DNA of 38,649 nt, taken from an uncultured bacterium. Its GTDB lineage: Bacteria; Actinomycetota; Coriobacteriia; Coriobacteriales; Coriobacteriaceae. The notes under the pieces are model-generated. The model was given only the letters and a program-made list of their open reading frames with translations, was not told the origin of the DNA and did not search any database. The stretch lies in the NCBI GenBank assembly GCA_905215755.1, contig CAJMRE010000019.1:1-38649 (forward strand), in the 5' to 3' direction. Made by a program: the position numbers and the translations under genes. Below are positions 17,754 to 25,903 of this stretch, one piece after another (the stretch's first letter is position 1; every line of letters begins with the position of its first letter).

Positions 17754-18239
17754 ATGGACATATCGAGGAAGACTGATTACGCCCTTCGTATGCTGGCGAT
17801 GCTTGCCGAGGATCCGGAGTGCTTACTTTCTGTTCGCACCGCTGCCGAAGAGGTCAATGTTCCGTATTCGTTTGCCCGCTCGATTCAGCACGGTTTGGTC
17901 CAGGCCGGTATTGTGGAGAGCCTGCGTGGCGTCCACGGTGGCATGCGTCTCAAGGTCAGTCCGGACGACGTCACTATCCGCCAGGTCGTCGAGGCCGTTC
18001 AGGGTCCTATGGTTATGAACGATTGCACCGCGCCCGATGGTGACTGTGCGCGCATGGGCGCGTGCTGCTATCATCCCCTGTGGGCCGGAGCCCAGGCGTT
18101 GATGCGCGACTACCTCGATTCCGTTTCGCTCGGCGACATCGTCGCTCACCGCCAGTTCCCAGCCGTCGATCCCAAGTTCGCCGACCGCGAAGCGTTTCCC
18201 GAGTACGCCACCTGCGCGTGCGCTTACCGGGAGGAATAG
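17754..18239 (+). CDS. Rrf2-family transcriptional regulator
   Basis: A 161-aa DNA-binding regulator. The N-terminus MDISRKTDYALRMLAMLA and the winged helix with VPYSFARSIQHGLVQAGIVESLRGVHGG are diagnostic of the Rrf2 family (IscR, NsrR, RsrR). A cysteine cluster CTAPDGDCARMGACC at about residues 87-101 could hold an iron-sulfur centre used to sense iron-sulfur status, NO or redox state; its spacing is close to that of IscR-like proteins. A further CAC lies near the C-terminus. ATG 17754 is chosen because GAAAGGGGAAAA precedes it and family homology begins here; the longer in-frame start at 17646 is rejected. The glycosylase gene starts 21 bases downstream, so the two are probably co-transcribed. 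Confidence 0.92.
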   Translation: MDISRKTDYALRMLAMLAEDPECLLSVRTAAEEVNVPYSFARSIQHGLVQAGIVESLRGVHGGMRLKVSPDDVTIRQVVEAVQGPMVMNDCTAPDGDCARMGACCYHPLWAGAQALMRDYLDSVSLGDIVAHRQFPAVDPKFADREAFPEYATCACAYREE

Positions 18240-18260
18240 CGCCGCATAAGGAGCATAGCC

Positions 18261-19166
18261 ATGATTCAGGACCCCTTTCGTTCGATGATTCGTTCGGAAG
18301 GGGTCCTGCGTTATCGCGACCTTCCGTGGCGCCGCACACGCGATCCGTACATCATTTGGCTTTCTGAGGTCATGCTGCAGCAAACACAGGTGCCGCGTGT
18401 GGAGGCGCGCATGCCGGTGTGGCTCGATCGTTTTCCGACTGTGCAGGCGCTTGCCCAGGCCGCGCCTTCCGATGTTTTGGACGCTTGGCAGGGCATGGGC
18501 TACAACCGACGCGCTCTGGCGCTTCACGGGGCCGCTCAGCGCGTTGTAGAGGACTGGGACGGGGAGTTTCCGCGTGAGACGCGTGACTTGGTCGCTCTGC
18601 CTGGTATTGGCCCGGCAACGGCGCAGGGTATCCGTTCGTTTGCGTTTGATCTTCCGGGCGTGTATTTGGAGACCAATGTGCGCACGGTCTTTTTGCATCA
18701 TTTCTTTCCCGATGTGCCGGCCGTTCCCGATCGCGAACTGGTGCCGCTGATCCAAGCTGCCTGTCCGGCGGTCCCCGGTGCGGCGGCGGACGAGATCGCG
18801 CCCTTTGCCGCGCCTCAAGACGATGCCGACACGCCGCGCGCGTGGTATTACGCATTGCTGGATTACGGCGCGTATCTTAAAAAGACACTGCCCAATCCGT
18901 CCAGGCGGTCGGCGGGCTATAGTCGTCAGTCCAAGTTTGAGGGCTCGCGCCGCCAAAAGCGCGCGCATATCGTGCGTATGTTGTTGGCAGCGCGCGATGG
19001 GCAGCCGGCGGGGATTACGCTTGCTGATGCCGTGGTGGGCGTTAACGAGATGGAAGCGGCAGCCGGTCGCGGGCCGGTCGAGTGCGACTTGATCGCGGGC
19101 ATTCTAGCTGACCTGGAGCGCGAGGGCTTTTGCCGAGCCGAGGACGATCGTTGGTTGAGTGTGTAG
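18261..19166 (+). CDS. MutY-like adenine DNA glycosylase lacking the Fe-S cluster
   Basis: A 301-aa HhH-GPD base-excision repair enzyme. LPWRRTRDPYIIWLSEVMLQQTQ carries the catalytic Glu36 (position of Glu37 in E. coli MutY). LPGIGPATAQGIRSFAF is the helix-hairpin-helix motif. At the position of the catalytic Asp (Asp138 in E. coli, LDGNV) this protein has Glu137 in LETNVRTV. The Cys-x6-Cys-x2-Cys-x5-Cys loop is missing and replaced by PNPSRRSAGYSRQSKFEGS. The C-terminal 8-oxoG-reading NUDIX-like domain of MutY is also absent, replaced by about 80 residues resembling a small winged segment. It therefore belongs to a clusterless MutY-like group and its substrate may differ from A:8-oxoG. It follows the Rrf2 gene by 21 bases. 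Confidence 0.8.
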   Translation: MIQDPFRSMIRSEGVLRYRDLPWRRTRDPYIIWLSEVMLQQTQVPRVEARMPVWLDRFPTVQALAQAAPSDVLDAWQGMGYNRRALALHGAAQRVVEDWDGEFPRETRDLVALPGIGPATAQGIRSFAFDLPGVYLETNVRTVFLHHFFPDVPAVPDRELVPLIQAACPAVPGAAADEIAPFAAPQDDADTPRAWYYALLDYGAYLKKTLPNPSRRSAGYSRQSKFEGSRRQKRAHIVRMLLAARDGQPAGITLADAVVGVNEMEAAAGRGPVECDLIAGILADLEREGFCRAEDDRWLSV

Positions 19167-19280
19167 CCCGCTCAAATCTGAAGAACGGGATTGTAAGGTT
19201 TAAATTCGCGGCTTGAGGGCATCCTAAAGACAAGGCCGCTCGAAGCCTACGGGCGGCATGCGTTAAAGGGAAGTACACCT

Positions 19281-19820
19281 ATGGATTTTGAGAATTCCCA
19301 AACCAAGAAGAACCTCGAGACCGCTTTTGCCGGTGAGTCCCAGGCACACACCAAGTATCGCTACTATGCATCCAAGGCCAAAAAGGACGGCTACGTTCAG
19401 ATCTCGAATATTTTTGCCGAGACGGCGGGCAACGAGTCCGAGCACGCCAAGCTGTGGTTTAAGTATCTGCACGACGGCGCCGTCCCCGATACCCTGGACA
19501 ATCTGCGTGATGCCGCTGCGGGCGAGAACTACGAGTGGACCACGATGTACGACGAGTTCGCCAAGACCGCCGAGGAGGAGGGTTTTGCCGAGATCGCTGA
19601 GAAGTTCCGTGGCGTCGCCGCCGTCGAGAAGGCCCACGAGGAGCGCTACAACAAACTCGTCGAGCGCATCGAGTCGGGCGAGGTGTTTGAGCGCGAGGGC
19701 GTAAAGGTGTGGAAGTGCCTGAACTGCGGGCACCTGCACGTTGGTGCTGAGGCGCCTGAGGTGTGCCCGGTGTGTAACCACCCGAAGGCGTACTTTGAGG
19801 AGCAGGTGGTGAACTACTAG
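19281..19820 (+). CDS. rbr: Rubrerythrin
   Basis: A 179-aa non-haem iron protein that reduces hydrogen peroxide in the cytoplasm of anaerobes. The ferritin-like di-iron domain shows AFAGESQAHTKYRYY, ETAGNESEHAKLWF and VAAVEKAHEERYNKL, the ExxH-type ligands. The C-terminal rubredoxin-like domain has WKCLNCGH and CPVCNHPKAYF, two CxxC knuckles for a single iron. AAAGGGAAG precedes ATG 19281. It lies 114 bases after the glycosylase gene, so it may have its own promoter, but its neighbours (Rrf2 regulator, DNA repair) fit a common oxidative-stress role. A long inverted repeat and a terminator follow. Confidence 0.97.
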   Translation: MDFENSQTKKNLETAFAGESQAHTKYRYYASKAKKDGYVQISNIFAETAGNESEHAKLWFKYLHDGAVPDTLDNLRDAAAGENYEWTTMYDEFAKTAEEEGFAEIAEKFRGVAAVEKAHEERYNKLVERIESGEVFEREGVKVWKCLNCGHLHVGAEAPEVCPVCNHPKAYFEEQVVNY

Positions 19821-19841
19821 CGCGTGGCGCTAGCGTGAGCT

Positions 19842-19927
19842 GGGCCGGGAGGGCCGGACTACCTTCCCTCCTCGCTCACGGCTTCGCAGGGTCGCGTTGA
19901 GGGAAGGTAGTCCGGCCCTCCCGGCCC
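19842..19927. repeat. Long inverted repeat, copy A (conserved apex)
   Basis: Perfect 29-bp arms at 19842-19870 and 19899-19927 (left arm starts GGGCCGGGAGGGCCGGACTA) enclose a 28-base apex. The apex begins CTCGCTCACGGCTTCGCAG at 19871-19889, which is repeated exactly at 20809-20827 in copy B. The outer arms are unrelated to those of copy B. A terminator with near-identical sequence follows both copies. Confidence 0.9.
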
Positions 19928-19977
19928 GCTTTGGGTCGTCGCGTGCTCGCTACAGAAAAGCTGATAAAAAAGTTTGT

Positions 19978-20007
19978 GTGCCGCCCCTTATGGGGCGGCA
20001 CGTTTTT
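19978..20007 (+). terminator. Terminator downstream of rubrerythrin (copy A partner)
   Basis: GTGCCGCCCC (19978-19987) pairs perfectly with GGGGCGGCAC (19992-20001), with loop TTAT and a T run. The preceding GTTTGTGTGCCGCC is the same as at 20903 in the copy B module. Confidence 0.88.
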
Positions 20008-20092
20008 GTGGGGGCCGGTTGGGGCGGTGACGTTGCTTAGAGGGTACACTGGGTAGCGTTGGCTATTCGTTTCCTCTTGTGAGGTGTTGGTT

Positions 20093-20725
20093 ATGGGTAA
20101 GAAGTCTCGGGCTCGGGTTGCTGCGGCGGGGACTCGCAAGGATCCTGGTCGTCGGGTTGCCGAGGGTAAAAAGGTCGATCGTGTCGAGAAGGACAAGAAG
20201 GTTGGCGCGCATGCTCATCCTGAGTGGGCGCCTCACCTCAATACGGCTAGCGAGGATCTGACTGCTAAGTTGTTTACTCTGGTCGAGGTTATCTTGGGCG
20301 TGGTGCCCGTGGTGGTCATTGGCTTGTTCTTGGCTTCGAAAGATGCCACGAGTGTCGATAAACTCACCGATGTCTTTTCTCAGGACCCCTCGATGGTGGT
20401 TACGTTTATCTCTGCGTGCCTGCAGCCGTTTGTGGCGTACATGTTGTACATGATTTATCGCAAATACTGCGAGGGCGACGCTGGTTTTGCCGCCGGCAAC
20501 CTGATCGGTCTTTTGTGCTCCGAGATCCTACTGCTCAATATCCCAGGCGTCATCGGTATGGGCATCTTGCTGTGGCGTGTTTGGCGCAACGTCGCCCCGC
20601 ACTTTGAGAGCTGGTTGTTTGAGCGTCGTGCAATGGGCGTGCTGGCAGACATTGCGGGCTCGCTCGTGATTTTAGCCTTGGCGTTTATGTGCGCCACCGC
20701 CGCCCGCGGTCTCGCGGGCATGTAG
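20093..20725 (+). CDS. Four-helix membrane protein of unknown function
   Basis: A 210-aa protein I do not recognise. Residues 1-55 are highly basic and polar (KKSRARVAAAGTRKDPGRR, then more Lys/Asp/His). Four hydrophobic segments follow, at about 60-82, 100-125, 133-160 and 178-205, including LFTLVEVILGVVPVVVIGLF and NLIGLLCSEILLLNIPGVIG. No catalytic motif is visible. ATG 20093 is chosen over GTG 20084 because GAGGTG lies 6 bases upstream. A plausible -10 (TACACT near 20045) precedes it. The first 40 codons prefer T- and G-ending codons (GGT, CGG, GTT), unlike the C-ending neighbours. The gene is flanked on both sides by the conserved-apex repeat and its paired terminator. Confidence 0.75.
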   Translation: MGKKSRARVAAAGTRKDPGRRVAEGKKVDRVEKDKKVGAHAHPEWAPHLNTASEDLTAKLFTLVEVILGVVPVVVIGLFLASKDATSVDKLTDVFSQDPSMVVTFISACLQPFVAYMLYMIYRKYCEGDAGFAAGNLIGLLCSEILLLNIPGVIGMGILLWRVWRNVAPHFESWLFERRAMGVLADIAGSLVILALAFMCATAARGLAGM

Positions 20726-20779
20726 TCTGTCCTCACCGACCACGGAGCGCAGGGCAACTGCTGGTTTCACCGCTCCGGA

Positions 20780-20865
20780 CGTCAGACCCGCGGCGCATCC
20801 CTTTCCCTCTCGCTCACGGCTTCGCAGAGTCACGCGAGGCAAAGGCATGCGCCGCGGGTCTGACG
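20780..20865. repeat. Long inverted repeat, copy B (conserved apex)
   Basis: Perfect 19-bp outer arms at 20780-20798 (CGTCAGACCCGCGGCGCAT) and 20847-20865 continue as an imperfect inner stem (CCTTTCCCTCTCGC against GCGAGGCAAAGG). The apex shares CTCGCTCACGGCTTCGCAG with copy A, and the following bases (AGAGTCACGCG against GGGTCGCG) are also alike. The outer arms share nothing obvious with copy A. Confidence 0.88.
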
Positions 20866-20907
20866 ACGCGGGCTTGCCAACGAGTTTTGGCTAATAGATT
20901 GGTTTGT

Positions 20908-20935
20908 GTGCCGCCCCTTTGGGGCGGCACTTTTT
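20908..20935 (+). terminator. Terminator downstream of the membrane protein gene (copy B partner)
   Basis: GTGCCGCCCC (20908-20917) pairs with GGGGCGGCAC (20921-20930), with loop TTT, followed by TTTTT. It matches the terminator at 19978-20007 almost base for base, including its flanks. Confidence 0.88.
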
Positions 20936-21188
20936 GTGTGGGGTCCCGGTCTCCACAATTTTCGTCAAGCTTTTGGTTAGATTTTGGTCAGTTGGCGTAA
21001 GGGTGGAAGGCCAAAAGATTGCTGGCGAAAAAAGCTCAGAGAAAGTGCTGGTAGGGGAGTTGTTGAGCTTTTCGACAGCTTTTGAGCAGAAGAAACTTTG
21101 TGGCTATTGCCGGCGATTGCGTTGTCGCGGTCATGGCGGTGCGGGATGCTGGTCGTAAGCGTCGAATGCTCCGATTTTGGAGGCCAGC
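20936..21188. other. Gene-free stretch upstream of a small membrane protein gene
   Basis: AT-richer than its surroundings, with no convincing gene. A 9-bp inverted repeat, AAAAGCTCA (21030-21038) with TGAGCTTTT (21064-21072), is followed by another AGCTTTTGAGC. TTTTGGTTAG and TTTTGGTCAG recur in direct orientation near 20970-20990. TTGTCG (about 21123) and GATGCT are 17 bp apart and might be the promoter of the next gene. Confidence 0.4.
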
Positions 21189-21611
21189 ATGGATCTGTTT
21201 CTTGAGACTCCGCAGCAACAAGCCGAGCGCATGTTGCGCCAACAGCAACGGCTTATGGAGATGCAAATGCAAGGGGTAGCCGCCCAGCCCCCTGCGCAAA
21301 ATGCCACGCCTGCGGTTTCGCCTGCGGGCGGATCGGCGCCAGAGAACTATTCCGTACAACAAGATTCATATGCGCAGGAGCTTGCGTTCGACAAACGCCG
21401 CACGCGTCGTCGCCGCGTGGGCCAGCGCCTGCGCACATTGGCGATGATCGTGCTCATTCCGCTAGGACTTGCGGCGATTTTCTTGGTCTCGTATGCGCTC
21501 ACCTGCATCCTCAACGGTGCTTCGCCCGGCGAAGTGCTCCAACATCTGTCAGCCCTGGGCCAGCGCCTAGGCGACGTCATGACAACCATTCGCACCGGCT
21601 GGGAGAGCTAG
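21189..21611 (+). CDS. Small single-pass membrane protein of unknown function
   Basis: A 140-aa protein with no recognised family. The N-terminus is Gln/Met-rich (QQQAERMLRQQQRLMEMQMQ), probably an amphipathic helix or short coiled coil, followed by a Pro/Ala-rich linker. A basic cluster KRRTRRRRVGQRLR at about residues 69-82 lies directly before one strong hydrophobic helix (TLAMIVLIPLGLAAIFLVSYALTC cut to its core LIPLGLAAIFLVSYAL). The positive-inside rule predicts a cytoplasmic N-terminus and a short outer tail of about 35 residues. ATG 21189 is used because GGAGG sits just upstream, at 21178-21182; the TTG at 21177 is not credible. rmuC follows 124 bases later in the same direction. Confidence 0.65.
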   Translation: MDLFLETPQQQAERMLRQQQRLMEMQMQGVAAQPPAQNATPAVSPAGGSAPENYSVQQDSYAQELAFDKRRTRRRRVGQRLRTLAMIVLIPLGLAAIFLVSYALTCILNGASPGEVLQHLSALGQRLGDVMTTIRTGWES

Positions 21612-21735
21612 CGTTTTAGCGTCCGCGGCTCTAAGAGAAATTTGTCTGCAAGGCAGTGGGTGATCCGTGCGTGTGGCGGGGTAAGATTGATCGCGGTTTT
21701 GATTGATGACCGATTGAGTTTGTTGGGCGGAGTCT

Positions 21736-23091
21736 ATGTCTGCTATTGATATCGTGCTTGTTGTGATCGCCTTGGTGGCGGTGGGGGTTGCTGTGGCTTG
21801 TGCTCTGCAACTCAAGGGCCTTCGCACCGAGCTGCGGGGGCGCGGCGATAGCGGGGCAGAGATGCTGGCTGCGCTCGAGCAGGCCAACAACGCGCTCGAC
21901 ACCCTGAACGTCGCGTTGGCAGAAACCCGCCGCACGGCAAATGCCATCGCGCAGCAGCAGACGACCGATGCGGCCGTAGAGCAGCAGCGCTACCTGACCA
22001 TCGCGCGTGAGTTCTCGCAGGCTGGCGACCGTATGGATGACCTGCGCCGCGAGACGGCCCAACAGCTCGGTGCCAACCGCGAGGGCATCGAGCGCCGCCT
22101 GGACAAGGTGCGCGAGACGGTCGATGCCCAGCTGGGCGCCATCCGCAAGGACAACAACGTGCAGCTCGATCAGATGCGCGCGACGGTGGACGAGAAACTC
22201 TCCCGCACGCTCAACGATCGCCTGTCTGCATCGTTTAAGCAGGTGAGCGACCAGCTCGAGGCTGTGTACAAGGGTCTGGGCGACATGCAGTCTATCGCCA
22301 CCGGCGTGGGCGACCTTAAGCGCGTGCTGGGCAACGTCAAGGCGCGTGGCATTTTGGGCGAGGTGCAGCTGGGTGCAATCCTGGCGGACATCCTTACGCC
22401 CGACCAGTATCTGGAAAATGTCGCCACCAAGCCTGGCGCCTCGGAGCGCGTTGAGTTTGCCGTCAAGCTGCCGGTGGACGAGGGCGATCCCGTGCTGCTG
22501 CCGATTGACTCCAAATTCCCGGGCGATGCGTACGAGCACTTGCTCGACGCGCAAGAGTCGGGTGATGCCGAGGCTGTGGCCACCGCGCGCAAGACGCTCG
22601 ACGCCATGGTGAAGCGCGAGGCAAAGGACATCTGCGAAAAGTACCTGAGCGTGCCCGCGACCACCAACTTTGGCATTATGTTCGTGCCTTTTGAGGGCCT
22701 GTACGCCGAGGTCGTCAGCCGCCCCGGGCTTATCGAGACCCTGGGCCGCGACTATCACGTCAACGTTGCCGGCCCCAGCACCATGGCGGCCATCCTCAAC
22801 AGTCTGCAGATGAGCTATCAGACGTTTAAGTTGCAAAAACGTACCGACGACGTGCTGCGCGTGCTCTCCGCCGTCAAGGCCGAGCTGCCGCGCTATCAAA
22901 AGGCGCTGCGCCGCGCCCAGCAGCAGATCGAGACCGCGGGCAAAACGGTCGAGGGCATCATCACCACGCGCACCAACGTCATGGAGCGCAAACTCAAGGA
23001 TATCGACGCGCTGGAAGATGCCGAGGAGGCCGACGAGATCTTGGGGCTCACATCCGCGGAGCTGCTCGCAGACCAAAAAGACGAGGACTAA
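21736..23091 (+). CDS. rmuC: DNA recombination protein RmuC
   Basis: A 451-aa RmuC-family protein, a membrane-tethered predicted nuclease thought to limit inversions and rearrangements at short inverted repeats. An N-terminal transmembrane helix (DIVLVVIALVAVGVAVACAL) is followed by a long coiled-coil region to about residue 180, rich in Glu, Arg and Gln. The RmuC core comes next: VKARGILGEVQLGAILADIL, LPIDSKFPGDAYEHLL and FGIMFVPFEGLYAEVV, which carry the acidic and Lys residues of the PD-(D/E)xK-like fold. The C-terminal segment continues as helices. A TAAGAT -10 lies near 21681. The terminator at 23108 closes the unit. Its presence is of interest because the window is rich in long perfect inverted repeats. 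Confidence 0.95.
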   Translation: MSAIDIVLVVIALVAVGVAVACALQLKGLRTELRGRGDSGAEMLAALEQANNALDTLNVALAETRRTANAIAQQQTTDAAVEQQRYLTIAREFSQAGDRMDDLRRETAQQLGANREGIERRLDKVRETVDAQLGAIRKDNNVQLDQMRATVDEKLSRTLNDRLSASFKQVSDQLEAVYKGLGDMQSIATGVGDLKRVLGNVKARGILGEVQLGAILADILTPDQYLENVATKPGASERVEFAVKLPVDEGDPVLLPIDSKFPGDAYEHLLDAQESGDAEAVATARKTLDAMVKREAKDICEKYLSVPATTNFGIMFVPFEGLYAEVVSRPGLIETLGRDYHVNVAGPSTMAAILNSLQMSYQTFKLQKRTDDVLRVLSAVKAELPRYQKALRRAQQQIETAGKTVEGIITTRTNVMERKLKDIDALEDAEEADEILGLTSAELLADQKDED

Positions 23092-23107
23092 TTGCATCTG
23101 ACGGCGG

Positions 23108-23139
23108 AGCGCCTGCGCAAGCACGGCGCGGGCGCTTTT
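23108..23139 (+). terminator. Terminator of rmuC
   Basis: AGCGCCTGCGC (23108-23118) pairs with GCGCGGGCGCT (23126-23136) with one G-T pair and a 7-base loop, followed by Ts. It begins 16 bases after the rmuC stop. Confidence 0.78.
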
Positions 23140-23214
23140 CGCATCGCGCTTGTCTGAAGCGTGCTCCAATGTGCAACAATGGCGTTTCGCCCTATCAGAC
23201 GCGAAAGGAAGCCC

Positions 23215-25017
<1,803 letters not shown>

Positions 25018-25080
25018 GCGTCTCGGACGTGGGACAATTGTGCCCATAAGTTTATTGTGCCGTTGAGCCGAGGAGTCGTT

Positions 25081-25746
25081 ATGCCACGCGAGACCAATGC
25101 TGCCAAGCGCGAGCGCGCCATCGAGGTGTGTGAGCGCCTCAACCGTCGCTATGGCCCGGTCGAGTGCTTTTTGGACCACGAGAATCCCTTCCGCCTGCTG
25201 ATCGCGGTGCTGCTTTCGGCGCAAACGACCGATGCGCAGGTCAACAAGGTGACGCCGCGGCTGTTTGCCCAGTGGCCCACGCCCGAGGCCATGGCCGGGG
25301 CGAGCGTGGCTGACGTGGCAGACACCATCAAGTCACTCGGCTTCTACAAGAGCAAAGCCAAGCATGCCGTCGAGGCCGCGCAGATGATCGTCGCCGACTA
25401 TGGCGGCGAGGTGCCGGCCGACATGAAGGAACTCGTGAAGCTGCCGGGCGTGGGACGCAAGACGGCGAACATCGTGCTCAACGTGGGGTATGGCATCGTG
25501 GAGGGCATTGCGGTGGACACGCACGTCAACCGCATTGCGCACCGCCTGATGCTGAGTCCCAAGACGCATGCCAAGGAGCCGCTCAAGACCGAGCAGGATC
25601 TGCTCAAGATTTTGCCGCACGAGTATTGGGAATCGGTCAACCATCAGTGGATCACCTTCGGTCGCGAGATCTGCGACGCCCGCAAACCCAAGTGTGACGA
25701 GTGTCCGCTGGCAGATTTGTGCCCCAGCGTGCGCGTAGCGGGATAG
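25081..25746 (+). CDS. nth: Endonuclease III (DNA glycosylase/AP lyase)
   Basis: A 221-aa base-excision repair enzyme that removes oxidised pyrimidines and cleaves at abasic sites. The helix-hairpin-helix LPGVGRKTANIVL carries the Schiff-base Lys127, and VDTHVNRIAHRL carries the catalytic Asp146. The iron-sulfur loop is complete: Cys198-x6-Cys205-x2-Cys208-x5-Cys214 (CDARKPKCDECPLADLC). This contrasts with the clusterless MutY-like protein at 18261. ATG 25081 has GAGGAG 8 bases upstream and is preferred over in-frame TTG 25057. It lies 63 bases after the ABC gene and shares direction with mfd; a terminator separates nth from mfd. Confidence 0.97.
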   Translation: MPRETNAAKRERAIEVCERLNRRYGPVECFLDHENPFRLLIAVLLSAQTTDAQVNKVTPRLFAQWPTPEAMAGASVADVADTIKSLGFYKSKAKHAVEAAQMIVADYGGEVPADMKELVKLPGVGRKTANIVLNVGYGIVEGIAVDTHVNRIAHRLMLSPKTHAKEPLKTEQDLLKILPHEYWESVNHQWITFGREICDARKPKCDECPLADLCPSVRVAG

Positions 25747-25850
25747 GGCGGAACGCATCTTCGTCTGGCGTTTTTTGCGGGGCTGGGTTTGCCCTTGAGC
25801 CGGAGTCCTCTCCATGCGCTACCATGACAGACAATGTATTTGACGTACGA

Positions 25851-25878
25851 CCCGCCGAGCTTGCCCCGGCGGGCTTTT
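25851..25878 (+). terminator. Terminator between nth and mfd
   Basis: CCCGCCG (25851-25857) pairs with CGGCGGG (25867-25873), followed by CTTTT. It lies 104 bases after nth and 26 bases before the mfd start, so it might also act as an attenuator for mfd. Confidence 0.65.
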
Positions 25879-25903
25879 GGCGTTGCAATGCCGGAGGAAC
25901 AGC

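Noticed and set aside
20904..21158. 84-codon open frame after the four-helix protein gene
   Set aside because: It begins inside a strong terminator stem and has no coding signature.
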